Shown one piece after another: positions 26,531 to 34,690 of a DNA stretch of 64,000 bases. Source of the stretch: Rhodoferax sp. (GTDB taxonomy: Bacteria > Pseudomonadota > Gammaproteobacteria > Burkholderiales > Burkholderiaceae_C); assembly GCF_028714215.1 (NCBI RefSeq), contig NZ_JAQTMS010000021.1:1-64000 (forward strand), given 5' to 3'. Position numbers and translations under genes: made by a program. The notes beneath the pieces were generated by a model, which saw only the letters and a list, made by a program, of their open reading frames with translations, ran no database searches and was not told where the DNA came from. Numbering within the stretch: position 1 is the stretch's first letter; the number at the start of each line of letters is the position of its first letter.

Positions 26531-27291
26531 GGCGCAAAGCCCAGCACGACGCGGCGCGTGCTGGCGGACTTCTTTTCAATCTTGGTGACGATGACCGGCC
26601 CGATCTCCAGCGTGTTGGCGACATGGGTGCCACCGCAGGGCTGGAAGTCGATGAGGTCATCGTTGCCGATCCGTATGGTGCGAATCTTGCCGCTGCCGCG
26701 CGGCGGCTGCACCGACATGCTTTTCACCAGCGCCGGGTTGGCGTCCAGTTCGGCGTCCGTGATGGCGCCGACGGTGACCGGATGCGCTGCCGCCACCAGC
26801 CGCGCAATGCCGGCGCTCAACATCTCCTTGTCCAGCGCGTCGGTCATGTTGAAGTCCAGCCGCGCGTAGTCGGGCGTGATGGAGCAGCCGTTGACCAGTT
26901 GCGGCACCAGATGGCACAGCAGATGGGTAGTGGTGTGAAAGCGCATCAGGCGATGGCGCCGGACCCAGTCGATGCGGGCCGTCACGCTGTCGCCCACCGC
27001 CAGCCGGACACCGACGGGCGCCGGCGCCAGCAAATCCGCCAACACTTCGGCTGCCGGCAAATGACAAATATCGTGGTTGAAACTACCGTCCTGGGCCTTG
27101 CCCTTGCGGCTGTCGAGAATCGCGATCTGGCTGCCATCGGCCAGCACCAGGGAGCCCGTATCGCCGGCCTGTCCGCCGCCCAGCGGGTAAAAAACAGTGC
27201 GGTCCAGCACGATGCCCTGGGGCGTGATGGCGCTGACCGTGGCTGAGCATTCGGTCAGGTAGGCGTCAGTGCGAAAAAGGTCTTGTGTCAT
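26527..27291 (-). CDS. Alanyl-tRNA editing protein AlaX family
   Basis: A 254-residue stand-alone editing domain that hydrolyses mischarged Ser- or Gly-tRNA(Ala). Family features: FYPLGGGQAGDTG near the N-terminus, the zinc motif HTTTH (in RFHTTTHLL) and the second zinc motif CGGTH. The length fits AlaX-M. The ATG at 27291 starts the conserved sequence; only 17 bp separate it from the divergent radical SAM gene. DUF167 is coupled downstream. Confidence 0.9.
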   Translation of the reverse strand: MTQDLFRTDAYLTECSATVSAITPQGIVLDRTVFYPLGGGQAGDTGSLVLADGSQIAILDSRKGKAQDGSFNHDICHLPAAEVLADLLAPAPVGVRLAVGDSVTARIDWVRRHRLMRFHTTTHLLCHLVPQLVNGCSITPDYARLDFNMTDALDKEMLSAGIARLVAAAHPVTVGAITDAELDANPALVKSMSVQPPRGSGKIRTIRIGNDDLIDFQPCGGTHVANTLEIGPVIVTKIEKKSASTRRVVLGFAP

Positions 27292-27308
27292 CCTTTGATA
27301 ATACCGGC

Positions 27309-28886
27309 ATGTCGCAAGCCGCTGCTGCCGCACCCTCGATCGTCCTGTGCACCCTGAATGCCAAGTACATCCACGCCTCGCTGGGCTTGCGCTATTTGCT
27401 GGCCAATATGGGTGATCTGCGCGCCAGCACGGTGCTGCGCGAATTCATCATCGCGCGGCAACCGCGGGAGATCGTTGAGGAGTTGCTGGCCGCGTTGGGA
27501 GAAGCTCAAAGCGGCGCGGCCCAGATCATCGGTTTGGGTGTCTACATCTGGAACGTGACGCAAACCACTGAAGTGGTGCGCTTGCTCAAAGCCCAGCGTC
27601 CTGGGATCAAAGTGGTTTTAGGCGGTCCCGAGGTCAGCCATGAAGTGGCGCAACAAGAGATCGTGCGCCTGGCCGACTTTGTCATCACCGGCTGGGGCGA
27701 CCTGAGTTTTGCCAAACTGTGCCGCGCCCTGCTGCTGGGGCCGCAGCCCTTGATGAAGGTGATCACGGGCGAGCAGCCGCCACTCAGCCAGATTAGCCTG
27801 CCCTATACCGAGTACAGCGACGCCGATCTGGCGCACCGTCTGCTCTACGTCGAGGCCTCGCGCGGTTGCCCGTTCAAATGCGAGTTCTGTTTGAGCTCGC
27901 TGGACCAGACCGCCTGGGCTTTCGATCTTGACGAGTTTCTGGCGGCAATAAAGGTTTTGCATCAACGCGGCGCTCGCAACTTCAAGTTTGTCGACCGCAC
28001 CTTCAATTTGAAAATCGACGCTTCGGTGCGCATCCTGCAGTTTTTCCTGGAGCGGCTGACAAGTGATTTGTTCCTGCATTTCGAAGTCGTTCCCGACCAT
28101 CTGCCGGAGCGCCTGAAGACCCTGCTTGCGCAGTTTCCGCCCGGCACGCTGCAACTGGAGATCGGCATCCAGAGCTTTAACGTGCAAGTGCAGCAGCGCA
28201 TCTCGCGCAAGCAGGACAACGCCAGCACCGAGGCCAATCTGCGCTGGCTGGTCACGGAGTCGCAGGCCCACTTGCACACCGATCTGATCTTCGGCCTGCC
28301 CGGCGAAACGCTGGAGAGTTTTGCCGCCGGTTTCGACCGCCTGGTCCGCCTGCGACCGCACGAAATCCAGTTGGGCATTTTGAAGCGTCTGCGTGGCACG
28401 CCCATTGCCCGCCACACGGCCGCATACGCCATGGTCTATGACGTCGGCCCTCCCTACACGGTGCGGCAAACCGGCGCGGTGGACGCCGCGACGCTGCAAC
28501 GCTTTACCCGCTTGGCGCGCTACTGGGATCTGGTCGCCAATTCCGGGCGGTTCAAGCAAACCCTGTGTTTGTTGCTGGAGACGGATACCGACCCGCCAGC
28601 AGCATCACCGTTTTATGCTTTTCTCGCTTTTGCCGACTGGCTGTGGCAGCGCAGCGGCAAGACCAGCGGCCTGTCGCCCGAGGCGCTGGTGGATGCCTTG
28701 TTCGACTACCTCAGCGTCCATGGCAACTGGCCGGCGCAGACGGTGCAGCAAACCCTGCTGGCCGACTATGTCGCCAGCGGTGCCCGCGCCAGCCCGCGCT
28801 CGCTCCAAGGTCTGTTGCCGAAACCGGCAATGCCCAGAAGGCATGCCACCGGGACGCTGGCACCACGCCAACAACGGCATCTGTAG
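27309..28886 (+). CDS. B12-binding radical SAM protein with C-terminal DUF4080
   Basis: A 525-residue protein with an N-terminal cobalamin-binding Rossmann domain (about 10-140), a radical SAM core with the 4Fe-4S motif CPFKCEFC (about 185-192) and a C-terminal DUF4080 region (about 370-500). Conserved core parts include LEIGIQSFN and FGLPGETLESF. Such proteins often methylate unreactive carbons, but no substrate is known for this subgroup. The ATG at 27309 lies 17 bp from the divergent AlaX start, so promoters of each must lie inside the other gene. Confidence 0.85.
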   Translation: MSQAAAAAPSIVLCTLNAKYIHASLGLRYLLANMGDLRASTVLREFIIARQPREIVEELLAALGEAQSGAAQIIGLGVYIWNVTQTTEVVRLLKAQRPGIKVVLGGPEVSHEVAQQEIVRLADFVITGWGDLSFAKLCRALLLGPQPLMKVITGEQPPLSQISLPYTEYSDADLAHRLLYVEASRGCPFKCEFCLSSLDQTAWAFDLDEFLAAIKVLHQRGARNFKFVDRTFNLKIDASVRILQFFLERLTSDLFLHFEVVPDHLPERLKTLLAQFPPGTLQLEIGIQSFNVQVQQRISRKQDNASTEANLRWLVTESQAHLHTDLIFGLPGETLESFAAGFDRLVRLRPHEIQLGILKRLRGTPIARHTAAYAMVYDVGPPYTVRQTGAVDAATLQRFTRLARYWDLVANSGRFKQTLCLLLETDTDPPAASPFYAFLAFADWLWQRSGKTSGLSPEALVDALFDYLSVHGNWPAQTVQQTLLADYVASGARASPRSLQGLLPKPAMPRRHATGTLAPRQQRHL

Positions 28887-28927
28887 GCGCCCCTATACTC
28901 ACCGCCTTTCCAATTCAATCACCTGCC

Positions 28928-29269
28928 ATGCAAAACCTGCCCGCCTGCCCCGTCTGCTCGCTCGAGAACACCTACATCGATGGCGATAACTACGTCTGTC
29001 CCGATTGCGCGCACGAGTGGCCCCAGCATGCCGCCACCGACGAGGCCGAAGACGCCGACGGCGTCATCCGGGACGCCAACGGCAATCCGCTGGCCGATGG
29101 CGACGCGGTCATCCTGATCAAGGATCTGAAAGTCAAGGGCTCGTCCACCGTGCTCAAAAAAGGCACCAAGGTGAAAAGCATCAAGCTGAGCTCGGGCGAT
29201 CACGAGGTCGATTGCAAAATGGACGGTGGCAGCTTCATGCTGAAGGCCTGCTTTCTGAAAAAAGCCTGA
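28928..29269 (+). CDS. yjdM: YjdM (PhnA-like) zinc-ribbon protein
   Basis: A 113-residue protein with an N-terminal zinc ribbon (CPVC ... CPDCAHEW) and the conserved body VIRDANGNPLADGDAVILIKD with KGTKVKSIKL, matching E. coli YjdM in length and sequence. It was originally named PhnA after the phosphonate operon but it is not part of the phosphonate lyase; its function remains unclear. It follows the radical SAM gene by 41 bp and precedes a creatininase-family gene by 57 bp. Confidence 0.9.
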   Translation: MQNLPACPVCSLENTYIDGDNYVCPDCAHEWPQHAATDEAEDADGVIRDANGNPLADGDAVILIKDLKVKGSSTVLKKGTKVKSIKLSSGDHEVDCKMDGGSFMLKACFLKKA

Positions 29270-29326
29270 ATTGCCCCACGGCCAGGCTGTTGGCCCGGGC
29301 ACCCCGGCAGGCTCTAAGATAGCGCC

Positions 29327-30178
29327 ATGACAACCCCAACCAGATTCTGGGCCGACCTGTCCACGCAGGACTTCGCCCAACTGCTCGGCAGCGGCCAGGC
29401 AGCGCAGACCATTGCCGTGCTGCCGGTCGCGGCCACCGAACAGCATGGCCCGCATTTGCCCCTGAGCGTGGATACGCTGCTGGTGGACGGTGTGGTGGCG
29501 GCGGCGCTGCCGCATCTGGCGCCGGACTTGAAGGTGTTGTTTCTGCCGACCCAAGCGGTGGGCCTGAGCCCCGAGCACGCCGCCTTTCCCGGCACGCTGA
29601 CGCTCAAGGCCGAGACCATTCTGCGGCTGTGGACCGATCTTGGCGAATCGGTGGCGGCGGCGGGCATCAGGAAGCTGCTGCTGTTCAATTCGCACGGCGG
29701 CCAGGTCAGCGTGATGGACCTGGTGGCGCGCGATCTGCGGGCACGGCTCGATCTGCTGGTGTACAGCGCCAGCTGGTTCAATCTGCCGCTGCGGGATGCC
29801 AAGGGCCAGGATGTCAACGCACTGTTCAGTGCCGACGAACAGCGTTTCGGCATCCATGCGGGCGACATCGAGACTTCCATGATGCTGGCACTGGACCCGG
29901 CCCGCGTGGACATGGCACAAGCGCAAAACTTTGCCTCGACTTCGCAAGACCGGGCGCATAAGTTCGACATTCTGGGCAACGGCAAGAGCGCCAAGCTGGG
30001 TTGGCAGATGCAGGACTACAACCCGGCCGGCGCGGTCGGCAACGCCGCCGCCGCCAGCGCTGACAAAGGACGGGCTGTGCTGGAGGCGGCAGGGCTAAGC
30101 CTGGCCAGGCTGCTGGCCGAAATTGACCAGTTGCCCTTAAGCACCCTGGTGGCAAGACCCGCACCCGCTTCGCACTAG
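29327..30178 (+). CDS. Creatininase-family amidohydrolase
   Basis: A 283-residue metal-dependent amidohydrolase. The ligand motifs of the family are present: ATEQHGPHLPLSVDT (Glu, His, Asp), NSHGGQ (His) and GDIETS (Glu). Family members cleave creatinine, N-formyl compounds or amides in nucleotide and cofactor pathways, and the specific substrate cannot be told. The ATG at 29327 follows a short AT-rich gap. The gene ends 105 bp before the DMT permease, with a dispersed repeat between them. Confidence 0.88.
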   Translation: MTTPTRFWADLSTQDFAQLLGSGQAAQTIAVLPVAATEQHGPHLPLSVDTLLVDGVVAAALPHLAPDLKVLFLPTQAVGLSPEHAAFPGTLTLKAETILRLWTDLGESVAAAGIRKLLLFNSHGGQVSVMDLVARDLRARLDLLVYSASWFNLPLRDAKGQDVNALFSADEQRFGIHAGDIETSMMLALDPARVDMAQAQNFASTSQDRAHKFDILGNGKSAKLGWQMQDYNPAGAVGNAAAASADKGRAVLEAAGLSLARLLAEIDQLPLSTLVARPAPASH

Positions 30179-30186
30179 CGCTATGA

Positions 30187-30258
30187 CCCCCACGCTCTTC
30201 ACTGCGTGTAATTCGCTGCCCCCCGAGGGGGCTCGCCTTGCTTGGGGCGGCCCGGCGC
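30187..30258 (+). repeat. Dispersed palindromic repeat, short form (copy A)
   Basis: 72 bp beginning CCCCCACGCTC and ending GGGGCGGCCCGGCGC. It contains two stems: CACGC/GCGTG around TCTTCACT, and GCCCCC-CGA-GGGGGC. It lies between the creatininase-family gene and the DMT permease gene, in the same orientation as both. Confidence 0.9.
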
Positions 30259-30283
30259 TGCGGCGCCCGTAACCTTAGGCCGC

Positions 30284-31180
30284 ATGTTTGCGCCCTTTGA
30301 TCTTCTGGCCCTGGGGGCCGCTGCCTGCTGGGCTGTCGGCAGCCTGCTCTCGGTGTCGCCGTCGCGGCATCTGGGCGCGTTTGCCTTCACCCGCTGGCGC
30401 ATGCTGATGGTGGCGTTGATGCTGTGGGCCGTGACGCTGGTGAGCGGCGGCTGGCGCACTTTTCCGCTGGAGTCCTGGGGCATGATGGCCCTCAGTGGCC
30501 TGGTCGGCATCTTCGTCGGCGACACCGCCTTGTTTGCCGCCATGAACCGGCTCGGGCCGCGCCGCTCGGGCGTGCTGTTCGCCACCCATGCCATGTTCAG
30601 CGCGCTGCTGGGCTTCTGGCTGCTGGGCGAGCGCATGAGCTTGCAAGCCGCGGCGGGCGCCGGTCTGACCATGATGGGCGTCATGACCGCCATCCTGCTG
30701 GGCCGGCGCAAGGAGGAAAGCCACGAATGGGAGTCCGACCGGGGCCATGTCGGCACCGGCGTGGCGCTGGGTTTGCTGGCCGCCCTGTGCCAAGCCGTCG
30801 GTTCGCTGATTGCCAAACCGGTGATGAGCGCCGACGTCGATCCGATTGCCGCCTCGGCGGTGCGGGTGTCGGTGGCCTGCTTGGCTCACTTCATCCTGCT
30901 GTGGTCAGGCCTCCCGGTGACGCACGCGCAGCAGGCGCCGACGCTGCGCGTGCTGGCACAAACCGCGCTCAATGGCTTCATCGCCATGGGCGTCGGCATG
31001 ACGCTGGTTTTGCTGGCGCTAAAAAAAGGCGATGTCGGCATGGTCGCCATTTTGTCTTCGGTCTCGCCGGTGCTGGTACTGCCCTTGTTGTGGCTGCGCC
31101 TGGGCCGCGCGCCAGCGCTGGGCGCCTGGCTGGGGGCCGGTCTGACCGTGCTCGGGACGACGCTGCTCCTGCTGCGCTAG
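30284..31180 (+). CDS. EamA/DMT-superfamily transporter
   Basis: A 298-residue permease with ten predicted transmembrane segments in two EamA repeats (about 5-135 and 155-298). Family features are GDTALFAAMNRLGPRRSG in the first half and SSVSPVLVLPLLWLRLG in the second. It would move small metabolites across the inner membrane; the substrate is not predictable. The ATG at 30284 is used since the open frame upstream merely runs through the dispersed repeat. The kinase gene starts 37 bp downstream. Confidence 0.85.
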   Translation: MFAPFDLLALGAAACWAVGSLLSVSPSRHLGAFAFTRWRMLMVALMLWAVTLVSGGWRTFPLESWGMMALSGLVGIFVGDTALFAAMNRLGPRRSGVLFATHAMFSALLGFWLLGERMSLQAAAGAGLTMMGVMTAILLGRRKEESHEWESDRGHVGTGVALGLLAALCQAVGSLIAKPVMSADVDPIAASAVRVSVACLAHFILLWSGLPVTHAQQAPTLRVLAQTALNGFIAMGVGMTLVLLALKKGDVGMVAILSSVSPVLVLPLLWLRLGRAPALGAWLGAGLTVLGTTLLLLR

Positions 31181-31187
31181 CAGCCGG

Positions 31188-31204
31188 CTGGCACAGCCAT
31201 TGCT
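31188..31204 (+). promoter_or_regulatory. Sigma-54-type -24/-12 sequence upstream of the kinase gene
   Basis: CTGGCACAGCCATTGCT matches YTGGCACGRNNNTTGCW with GG and GC exactly 10 nt apart (31190-31191 and 31202-31203). All ten core bases TGGCAC...TTGC are present. The predicted transcript would begin about 31215, only 3 nt before the ATG at 31218, so either the kinase is leaderless or starts further downstream, or the match is accidental. Confidence 0.4.
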
Positions 31205-31217
31205 TACGGTGTGGGGC

Positions 31218-32471
31218 ATGCACATCGACGCCCAACAGCTTTTGACATCGCCCAACGCGCCGACCGAGCAGGTTTGGCAGAACCAGCTTGCCTTGTTGCT
31301 GGAGTCCACCGGCGAAGGCATCTTTGGCATCGACATGGAGGGCCACTGCACCTTCATCAACCACGCCGGGGCGCGCATGCTGGGCTGGGCGCCGTCGCAG
31401 GTGCTGGGGCGCAACATGCACTACCTGACGCACCACTCGCATCCGGACGGCAGCCACTATGCCGTCGATGAATGTCCGATTTTCAACGCCTTTCGCGCGG
31501 CGCAGCCCTGCCGCATCGACTCCGAGGTGTTTTGGCGCCGCGACGGCAGTGCTTTCGCGGTGGAGTACTCCAGCCACCCGATTCTGCAGGCGGCCCAGGT
31601 GCGCGGCGCGGTGGTCACCTTTGTCGACATCACCGAGCGCAAGCGTGCCGCCGATACCTTGCGGCAAGTCAATGCCGAGCTGGCGCATGCCAACCACCGA
31701 TTGGCCCTGGCCAACGATGAACTGGAGCAGCGCGTGGGCGAACGCACGCAGGAACTGTCGGCCGCGCTGGGCCAGTTGCGTGAACTGGCGGCCTATTCCG
31801 AGAAGATACGCGAGGACGAGCGCACCCGCATTGCCCGCGAGGTACATGACGAGCTGGGCAGCCTGCTGGTGGCGCTCAAGATGGATGTGAACTGGATCGA
31901 CAAACGCCTGGGCGAGCAGCGCCAGCGCGCGCCGCAGGAGGCCGAGGTGATGCGAGAGCGCCTGCGCGCCAAGTGCCAGAACATGAGCCGACTGATCGAG
32001 GCCGCGGTCGATAACGTGGGGCGCATCATCACCGACCTGCGCCCCAGCATCCTGGACCATCAAGGCTTGTGGGCGGCGCTCGAATGGCAGGCGCATGAGT
32101 TTGCGCAATCGGCCGAGCTGGTGCTGGACTGGGACATGCGGGGCACCGAAGCAGTCGAGTTGCCGGAGCCAGTGGCGATGGCGGTGTTCCGCATTTTTCA
32201 GGAAATGCTCAGCAACGTGGGGCGGCACGCCCGTGCCAGCGAACTTGTCTTGCGCATCCGGGTCGAGGCCGGCGCCCTGACGGTGGCGGTGCAGGACAAC
32301 GGTTGTGGCGCAGCGGCCGAGTCGTTTGAAGCGCCTACTGCCTATGGTGTGATGGGCATGCGCGAACGGGCCCGCCATTTTGGCGGCGAGCTTGAAATTT
32401 CAAGCCAGATCGGCTCCGGGTCGCTCTTCAAGCTGCGCCTGCCGCTGCGCAATATTTGGAGCTTGTCATGA
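31218..32471 (+). CDS. PAS-domain sensor histidine kinase (NarX/DegS-type, HisKA_3)
   Basis: A 417-residue soluble kinase: one PAS domain (about 21-140), a coiled coil (about 141-195), the HisKA_3 dimerisation helix with the phospho-His in REVHDELGSLL (His210) and an HATPase domain with N box EMLSNVGRHA and G box DNGCG. No membrane segment is visible, so it senses a cytoplasmic signal. The gene overlaps the response regulator by 4 bp (ATGA), making a coupled pair. It lies just before a cyanate/nitrate-type uptake operon that it may control. Confidence 0.88.
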   Translation: MHIDAQQLLTSPNAPTEQVWQNQLALLLESTGEGIFGIDMEGHCTFINHAGARMLGWAPSQVLGRNMHYLTHHSHPDGSHYAVDECPIFNAFRAAQPCRIDSEVFWRRDGSAFAVEYSSHPILQAAQVRGAVVTFVDITERKRAADTLRQVNAELAHANHRLALANDELEQRVGERTQELSAALGQLRELAAYSEKIREDERTRIAREVHDELGSLLVALKMDVNWIDKRLGEQRQRAPQEAEVMRERLRAKCQNMSRLIEAAVDNVGRIITDLRPSILDHQGLWAALEWQAHEFAQSAELVLDWDMRGTEAVELPEPVAMAVFRIFQEMLSNVGRHARASELVLRIRVEAGALTVAVQDNGCGAAAESFEAPTAYGVMGMRERARHFGGELEISSQIGSGSLFKLRLPLRNIWSLS

Positions 32472-33148
32472 TCAGGGTGCTGATTGGCGATGACCATCGC
32501 ATCGTGCGCGAGGGACTCAAGCAGGTGCTGGCCGATGCACCAGATGTGGGCGTGCTGGCGGAAGCGCAGAGCGGGCCGGAGGTGCTGGAGCGGGTTGCCG
32601 CGTTGGGCGGCGCCAGCGGGCTGGACCTGGTGCTGCTGGACATCGCCATGCCGGGCCGGGATGGCCTGGAAGTGCTGCAGATCCTGCGCCGCGAGCATCC
32701 CACGCTGCCGGTCTTGATGCTCAGTACCTATCCGGAGAATCAGTACGCGGTGCGTTGCATCAGGCTCGGTTCCGGCGGCTATCTCAACAAGGGCGCGGAC
32801 CCGGATGACATGCTGGCGGCGGTGCGCAAGGTAGCCGCCGGTGGCATGTACGTCACCGCCGCCACGGCAGAGGCGCTGGCCACTGCCGTCGGTGGTGTGG
32901 CGGTCAGATCGGGCGCCGCAGCACTGGCGGGTGCTCGCGGCGTGGACGCCTTGTCGCACCGCGAGCATCAGGTGTTTCGTCTGTTGACGGCGGGGCGCAC
33001 GGTGAGCGAAATTGGTGCGCAACTCAAGCTGGCACCGAATACCGTGAGCACTTACCGGGCCCGCATCCTGGAAAAGACCGGTGCCAAAAACGATGTCGAA
33101 CTGGCGCTTTACGCCGAGCGGCTGGGCCGCGTCGGCCCCCAGACCTGA
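32468..33148 (+). CDS. NarL/FixJ-family response regulator
   Basis: A 226-residue regulator: receiver domain with acidic pocket Asp8/Asp9, phospho-acceptor Asp58 (LLDIAMPG) and Lys108 (YLNKGA), then a LuxR-type helix-turn-helix (about 162-210) with LSHREHQVFRLLTAGRTVSE and APNTVSTYRARILEK. It is the partner of the overlapping kinase. A perfect inverted repeat just after the gene (33163-33180) is a candidate target. It has no AAA+ domain and so cannot itself activate sigma-54 polymerase. Confidence 0.9.
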   Translation: MIRVLIGDDHRIVREGLKQVLADAPDVGVLAEAQSGPEVLERVAALGGASGLDLVLLDIAMPGRDGLEVLQILRREHPTLPVLMLSTYPENQYAVRCIRLGSGGYLNKGADPDDMLAAVRKVAAGGMYVTAATAEALATAVGGVAVRSGAAALAGARGVDALSHREHQVFRLLTAGRTVSEIGAQLKLAPNTVSTYRARILEKTGAKNDVELALYAERLGRVGPQT

Positions 33149-33162
33149 TTGACGCGCCGGCG

Positions 33163-33180
33163 TGTAGGGTTGGCCCTACA
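33163..33180. promoter_or_regulatory. Perfect inverted repeat upstream of the cyanate-type ABC operon
   Basis: TGTAGGGTTGGCCCTACA is a 7-bp perfect palindrome with a 4-nt spacer. It lies 14 bp after the response regulator stop and about 55-75 bp upstream of the sigma-54-type promoter. No T run follows, so an operator is more likely than a terminator. The cognate regulator is not proven. Confidence 0.5.
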
Positions 33181-33234
33181 GCCTGTCATCCAGCTTGCCG
33201 CGAATTTCCGTGAGTAGCCGGTCAGCACCCCAAG

Positions 33235-33251
33235 TTGGCCCGACCTTTGCA
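33235..33251 (+). promoter_or_regulatory. Sigma-54-type promoter of the cyanate-type ABC operon
   Basis: TTGGCCCGACCTTTGCA fits YTGGCACGRNNNTTGCW with one mismatch in the core; GG (33237-33238) and GC (33249-33250) are 10 nt apart. The predicted start near 33262 gives a leader of about 24 nt to the ATG at 33286. Confidence 0.6.
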
Positions 33252-33285
33252 TCGGCGAAGGCATCCAATCTTTAGAGATGCCGCC

Positions 33286-34689
33286 ATGACCACTTACTTC
33301 GATCCCTACAACGCCGACCGCCCACTCCTGCTCAAGTGCAGTTGCGGCAAGGACCACACCGTGGCCCAGCACCAGCAAGAAGCGTCTGCCGCCAGCGCCA
33401 CGGCCGAGCTCAAACGGCGCAGCCTGAGCAGCGCGTTCGAGGCCTATTCCAATGAATTCATTGAAGCCACGCTGGTCAAGGCGCTCTTTCCGCAAGACCA
33501 GATGCGTCGCCGCTTTCTGCGCGCTGTCGGCAAGAGCACGGCGATGGCCGCCATCGCCAGCGTGCTGCCGCTGACCAGTCTGCAGGCAATGGCACAGGAC
33601 AAAGGAGCGCTGGAGAAGACCAAGCTCAAAATAGGTTTCATCCCTATCACCTGCGCCACGCCGCTGATCATGGCGCATCCGCTGGGCTTCTATCAAAAGC
33701 AGGGGCTCGATGTGGAAGTGGTCAAGACGGCGGGCTGGGCCCTGATCCGCGACAAGATGATCAACCAGGAGTACGACGCCACGCACTTGCTGTCGCCGAT
33801 GCCGCTGGCCATGTCGATGGGCGTCGGCTCGAATCCGGTGGCCATGAATGTGGCGACGATCCAGAACACCAATGGGCAGGCCATCACCCTGGCCAACAAG
33901 CACAAGGACAAGCGCGACCCGAGGCAGTGGAAGGGCTTCAAATTCGCCGTCCCGTTCGAGTTCAGCATGCACAACTTCCTGCTGCGCTATTACGTGGCGG
34001 AGGCCGGGCTCAACCCCGATACCGACATCCAGATCCGGGTCGTGCCGCCGCCTGAAATGGTGGCCAATCTGCGCGCCGGCAACATCGACGGCTACCTCGG
34101 TCCAGACCCGTTCAACCAGCGCGCGGTGTACGAGGAAATCGGCTTTCTGCACCTGCTGACCAAGGACCTGTGGAACGGCCACCCCTGCTGCGCCTTTGGC
34201 ACCAGCACGGCGTTCATTCAGAAGAACCCCAACACTTTTGCCGCCCTGTACCGCGCGGTGCTGACCGCCGCGGCGATGGCGCGCGAACCGAAGAACCGCG
34301 AGCTGATCGCCAAGGTGATCGCTCCGGCGCAGTACCTGAACCAGCCCGAGACCGTGCTGACCCAGGTGTTGACCGGCAAGTTTGCCGATGGCCTGGGCAA
34401 CATCCGGAATGTGCCGGATCGGGCCGACTTCGACCCCATTCCGTGGCAGAGCATGGCGGTCTGGATGCTGACGCAAATGCAGCGCTGGGGTTACATCAAG
34501 GGCGATGTCAACTACAAACAGATTGCCGAAAAGGTATTCCTGCTGACCGACGCCAAAAAGCACATGAAGTCGCTGGAGCAGAAAGTGCCGGACGGTGCCT
34601 ACCCCAAGTTCAAAATCATGGGTCGCGAGTTCGATGCCGCGAAGGCCGCCGAGTACGGCAAGAGCTTTGTCATTCGCAAGGTGGCCTGA
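33286..34689 (+). CDS. Nitrate/cyanate-type ABC transporter substrate-binding protein (NrtA/CmpA family)
   Basis: A 467-residue periplasmic binding protein. Residues 74-79 (RRRFLR) and the following hydrophobic stretch up to AMAQ (about 103) form a twin-arginine signal, preceded by an unusually long 73-residue N-region with CSCGKDH (Cys18, Cys20, His24). The binding domain (about 110-430) carries LKIGFIPITCATPLIMA and the family segment GYLGPDPFNQRAVYEEIGF. Permease, ATPase and cynS follow, so cyanate is the likely substrate; nitrate or bicarbonate are alternatives for this family. No nitrate reductase gene lies in the window. Confidence 0.88.
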   Translation: MTTYFDPYNADRPLLLKCSCGKDHTVAQHQQEASAASATAELKRRSLSSAFEAYSNEFIEATLVKALFPQDQMRRRFLRAVGKSTAMAAIASVLPLTSLQAMAQDKGALEKTKLKIGFIPITCATPLIMAHPLGFYQKQGLDVEVVKTAGWALIRDKMINQEYDATHLLSPMPLAMSMGVGSNPVAMNVATIQNTNGQAITLANKHKDKRDPRQWKGFKFAVPFEFSMHNFLLRYYVAEAGLNPDTDIQIRVVPPPEMVANLRAGNIDGYLGPDPFNQRAVYEEIGFLHLLTKDLWNGHPCCAFGTSTAFIQKNPNTFAALYRAVLTAAAMAREPKNRELIAKVIAPAQYLNQPETVLTQVLTGKFADGLGNIRNVPDRADFDPIPWQSMAVWMLTQMQRWGYIKGDVNYKQIAEKVFLLTDAKKHMKSLEQKVPDGAYPKFKIMGREFDAAKAAEYGKSFVIRKVA

Positions 34690-34690
34690 A

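Noticed and set aside
30242..30283. Upstream in-frame start for the DMT permease
   Set aside because: The extra residues come from the dispersed repeat and do not resemble a membrane segment. The ATG at 30284 begins the first helix.
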